A stretch of DNA of 64,000 nucleotides from Bartonella kosoyi. GTDB taxonomy: Bacteria; Pseudomonadota; Alphaproteobacteria; Rhizobiales; Rhizobiaceae. The translations under genes were made by a program, and so were the position numbers. This document shows, one piece after another, positions 62,623-64,000 of this stretch (position 1 is the stretch's first letter; the number at the start of each line of letters is the position of its first letter). The notes under the pieces were generated by a model that saw only the letters and a program-made list of their open reading frames with translations, was not told the origin of the DNA and did no database searches. The DNA lies in NCBI RefSeq assembly GCF_003606325.2, contig NZ_CP031843.2, positions 1,736,001-1,800,000 of the forward strand, given 5' to 3'.

Positions 62623-64000
62623 TTATTGTAATTGCATCACCAAAGAGATAAACGTTTCTCCCCGCACCTCATAATTTTTAAATTGGTCATAACTTGCACA
62701 AGCAGGTGACAAAAGAACCACCACCTCCTTTGCCTTGCAATGCATTGCGTCAATGGTGGCTTCACGCACCGCATTTTCTAAAGTTAAGCTCATAGAAAAG
62801 GGAAAAGAAGATCCAATCATCCGCGCAAATTCTTCTGCTGCACTCCCAATCAAATAGGCTTTACGAATTTTAGGAAAAAATTCTCTAAGAGGCTCAATTC
62901 CTCCCTTTTTTGCCTGCCCCCCAACAATCCAAAAAATATCATTAAAAGCGCAAAGTGCTGGCGCTGTTGCATCTGCATTCGTTGCCTTGCTATCATTGAT
63001 AAACAAAACTGTCCCCATTTTACGGACTTGCTGCATACGATGAGGCAGTCCTTTATAGCTTGCTAAATGCTCATTTATAGAGGGATCGGTTATTTTTAAA
63101 GCCTGCAACGTTGCCAAAGACATAAGAGCATTTTGCGCATTATGACCTCCGCGCAAAGCAGTCACAGAAGCAAGATCTGCAAGCATATGTCGCTGTCCTT
63201 GACGGACAGAAAAAAGCTTGGTCCCCTCTGCATAAAAACCATTTTTAACAAAATGATCCTTGGAAATGGCCCCAATTTGATGCCCCTCGTGAAGCAATTG
63301 TTGATACAACATCTTACAAACTGCATCATCAACGGAAATAAAAGCCTGAGAAGCCTGAGCAACTAGATGTCTTTTGGTTTGCACATAACCAGCAAAACTC
63401 CCATGACGATCAATATGATCAGGTGTCAAATTTAATAAAAGCCCAATGGTTGGCTGAAGAGAGGGCGTAAGATCAATTTGAAACGATGAACATTCAATGA
63501 CATAGATACGTTGTTTAACAAAGGGCTTAAGCGTTAATATCGCCTGTCCAATATTTCCCCCCATTTGCACATCATAACCCATTTTGTCCAACAAATGCGC
63601 AAGCAAAGCCGTTGTTGTCGACTTTCCATTCGTCCCCGTAATCGCAATGAAAGGAACATCCTCATCACAAAAACCATAACGCTGTAAAAAATGATGGCGC
63701 GCACGAACAAATAATTCAATATCACCGATAATTTCTATATTTGCTTGACGTGCTTTTTCAACAACCCAATGGGGTTTAGGATAATTTAAAGGAACGCCAG
63801 GTGCGAGAATCAATGCTACAAATTCCGACCAATTTTCACCGTGAAGATCTCTTGTTGGAATATTTTGCCGAAAAGCTTCTTGCACACTCGCAGGATGATC
63901 ATCCCATGCTACCACTTCTGCACCGCCACGCATCAACGCTTGTGCCGTTGCTAATCCAGACTTCCCTAATCCAAAAAGAGCAACTTTTTTCCCCTTATAA
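62623..64000 (-). CDS. murD: UDP-N-acetylmuramoylalanine--D-glutamate ligase, cut by the right edge
   Basis: About 458 residues of this Mur ligase, which adds D-glutamate to UDP-MurNAc-L-Ala, are in the window. The start codon lies just beyond the right edge, probably fewer than ten codons away. The N-terminal [20 protein letters not shown] is visible at 63925-63990. The ATP loop is [19 protein letters not shown], the central domain has [17 protein letters not shown], and the C-terminal domain has [17 protein letters not shown] and [19 protein letters not shown]. The order with ftsW, murG and murC is the standard dcw arrangement. mraY and murF are expected to the right of the window. Confidence 0.96.
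   Translation of the reverse strand, partial: YKGKKVALFGLGKSGLATAQALMRGGAEVVAWDDHPASVQEAFRQNIPTRDLHGENWSEFVALILAPGVPLNYPKPHWVVEKARQANIEIIGDIELFVRARHHFLQRYGFCDEDVPFIAITGTNGKSTTTALLAHLLDKMGYDVQMGGNIGQAILTLKPFVKQRIYVIECSSFQIDLTPSLQPTIGLLLNLTPDHIDRHGSFAGYVQTKRHLVAQASQAFISVDDAVCKMLYQQLLHEGHQIGAISKDHFVKNGFYAEGTKLFSVRQGQRHMLADLASVTALRGGHNAQNALMSLATLQALKITDPSINEHLASYKGLPHRMQQVRKMGTVLFINDSKATNADATAPALCAFNDIFWIVGGQAKKGGIEPLREFFPKIRKAYLIGSAAEEFARMIGSSFPFSMSLTLENAVREATIDAMHCKAKEVVVLLSPACASYDQFKNYEVRGETFISLVMQLQ

Overview
The window looks like a chromosomal segment of an AT-rich, reduced-genome member of the Rhizobiales, most probably a Bartonella. The evidence is a fused secDF, the order murD-ftsW-murG-murC-murB-ddl-ftsQ-ftsA-ftsZ-lpxC-bamD-recN-ligA, the circularly permuted two-piece tmRNA typical of alphaproteobacteria, long gene-poor AT-rich spacers and several decayed genes. 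The species cannot be fixed from the sequence alone. I see no prophage, insertion sequence, CRISPR array, rRNA operon or replication origin.

Layout. 1-8.4 kb (+): secDF, a CPA2-type cation/proton antiporter, a YbhN-like membrane protein, tRNA-Lys(CTT) on the minus strand, and a TerC/CBS/CorC membrane protein. 8.8-10.1 kb: a FAH-fold protein that lacks one expected metal ligand, and a LysE-type exporter pseudogene. 10.9-14.5 kb: two complete cycA-like transporter cassettes in tandem. 14.5-18.4 kb (-): ilvC, pdxJ and a small RecD-like helicase. 19.1-22.5 kb (+): an eroded accessory island with a 2-hydroxyacid dehydrogenase pseudogene, an intact MFS transporter and a pseudogene of a clavaminate synthase/asparagine-oxygenase-type Fe(II)/2-oxoglutarate enzyme. 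23.2-26.1 kb (-): ilvB, behind a candidate attenuator leader, and miaA. 27.1-32.3 kb (-): the thyA-folA-hflK-hflC-degP run. 32.5-37.7 kb (+): three kgtP-like 2-oxoglutarate permease cassettes in tandem. 37.8-46.3 kb: a DUF2853 gene, tmRNA, sspB, two small genes, uvrD, a hexapeptide acyltransferase, a SCO1-like protein, prmA and an aminopeptidase P. 46.5-64 kb (-): ligA, recN, bamD, lpxC and the division and cell-wall (dcw) cluster, running off the right edge inside murD.

How the genes work together. The right third makes the cell wall precursor, the division ring and outer-membrane parts. The tmRNA next to sspB pairs the tagging of stalled translation products with the adaptor that delivers tagged proteins to ClpXP. 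The window's accessory character lies in transporter amplification (2x cycA, 3x kgtP), each copy keeping its own upstream control region and terminator, and in gene decay around 8.8-23 kb. The most interesting points are the kgtP and cycA cassettes, the shared element upstream of the kgtP copies, the ilvB leader (short Ile/Val-ending ORF followed at once by two terminator-like hairpins), the FAH-fold protein with a Glu-to-Lys change in its metal site, and the decayed oxygenase island. Nothing here is clearly a new multi-gene system.
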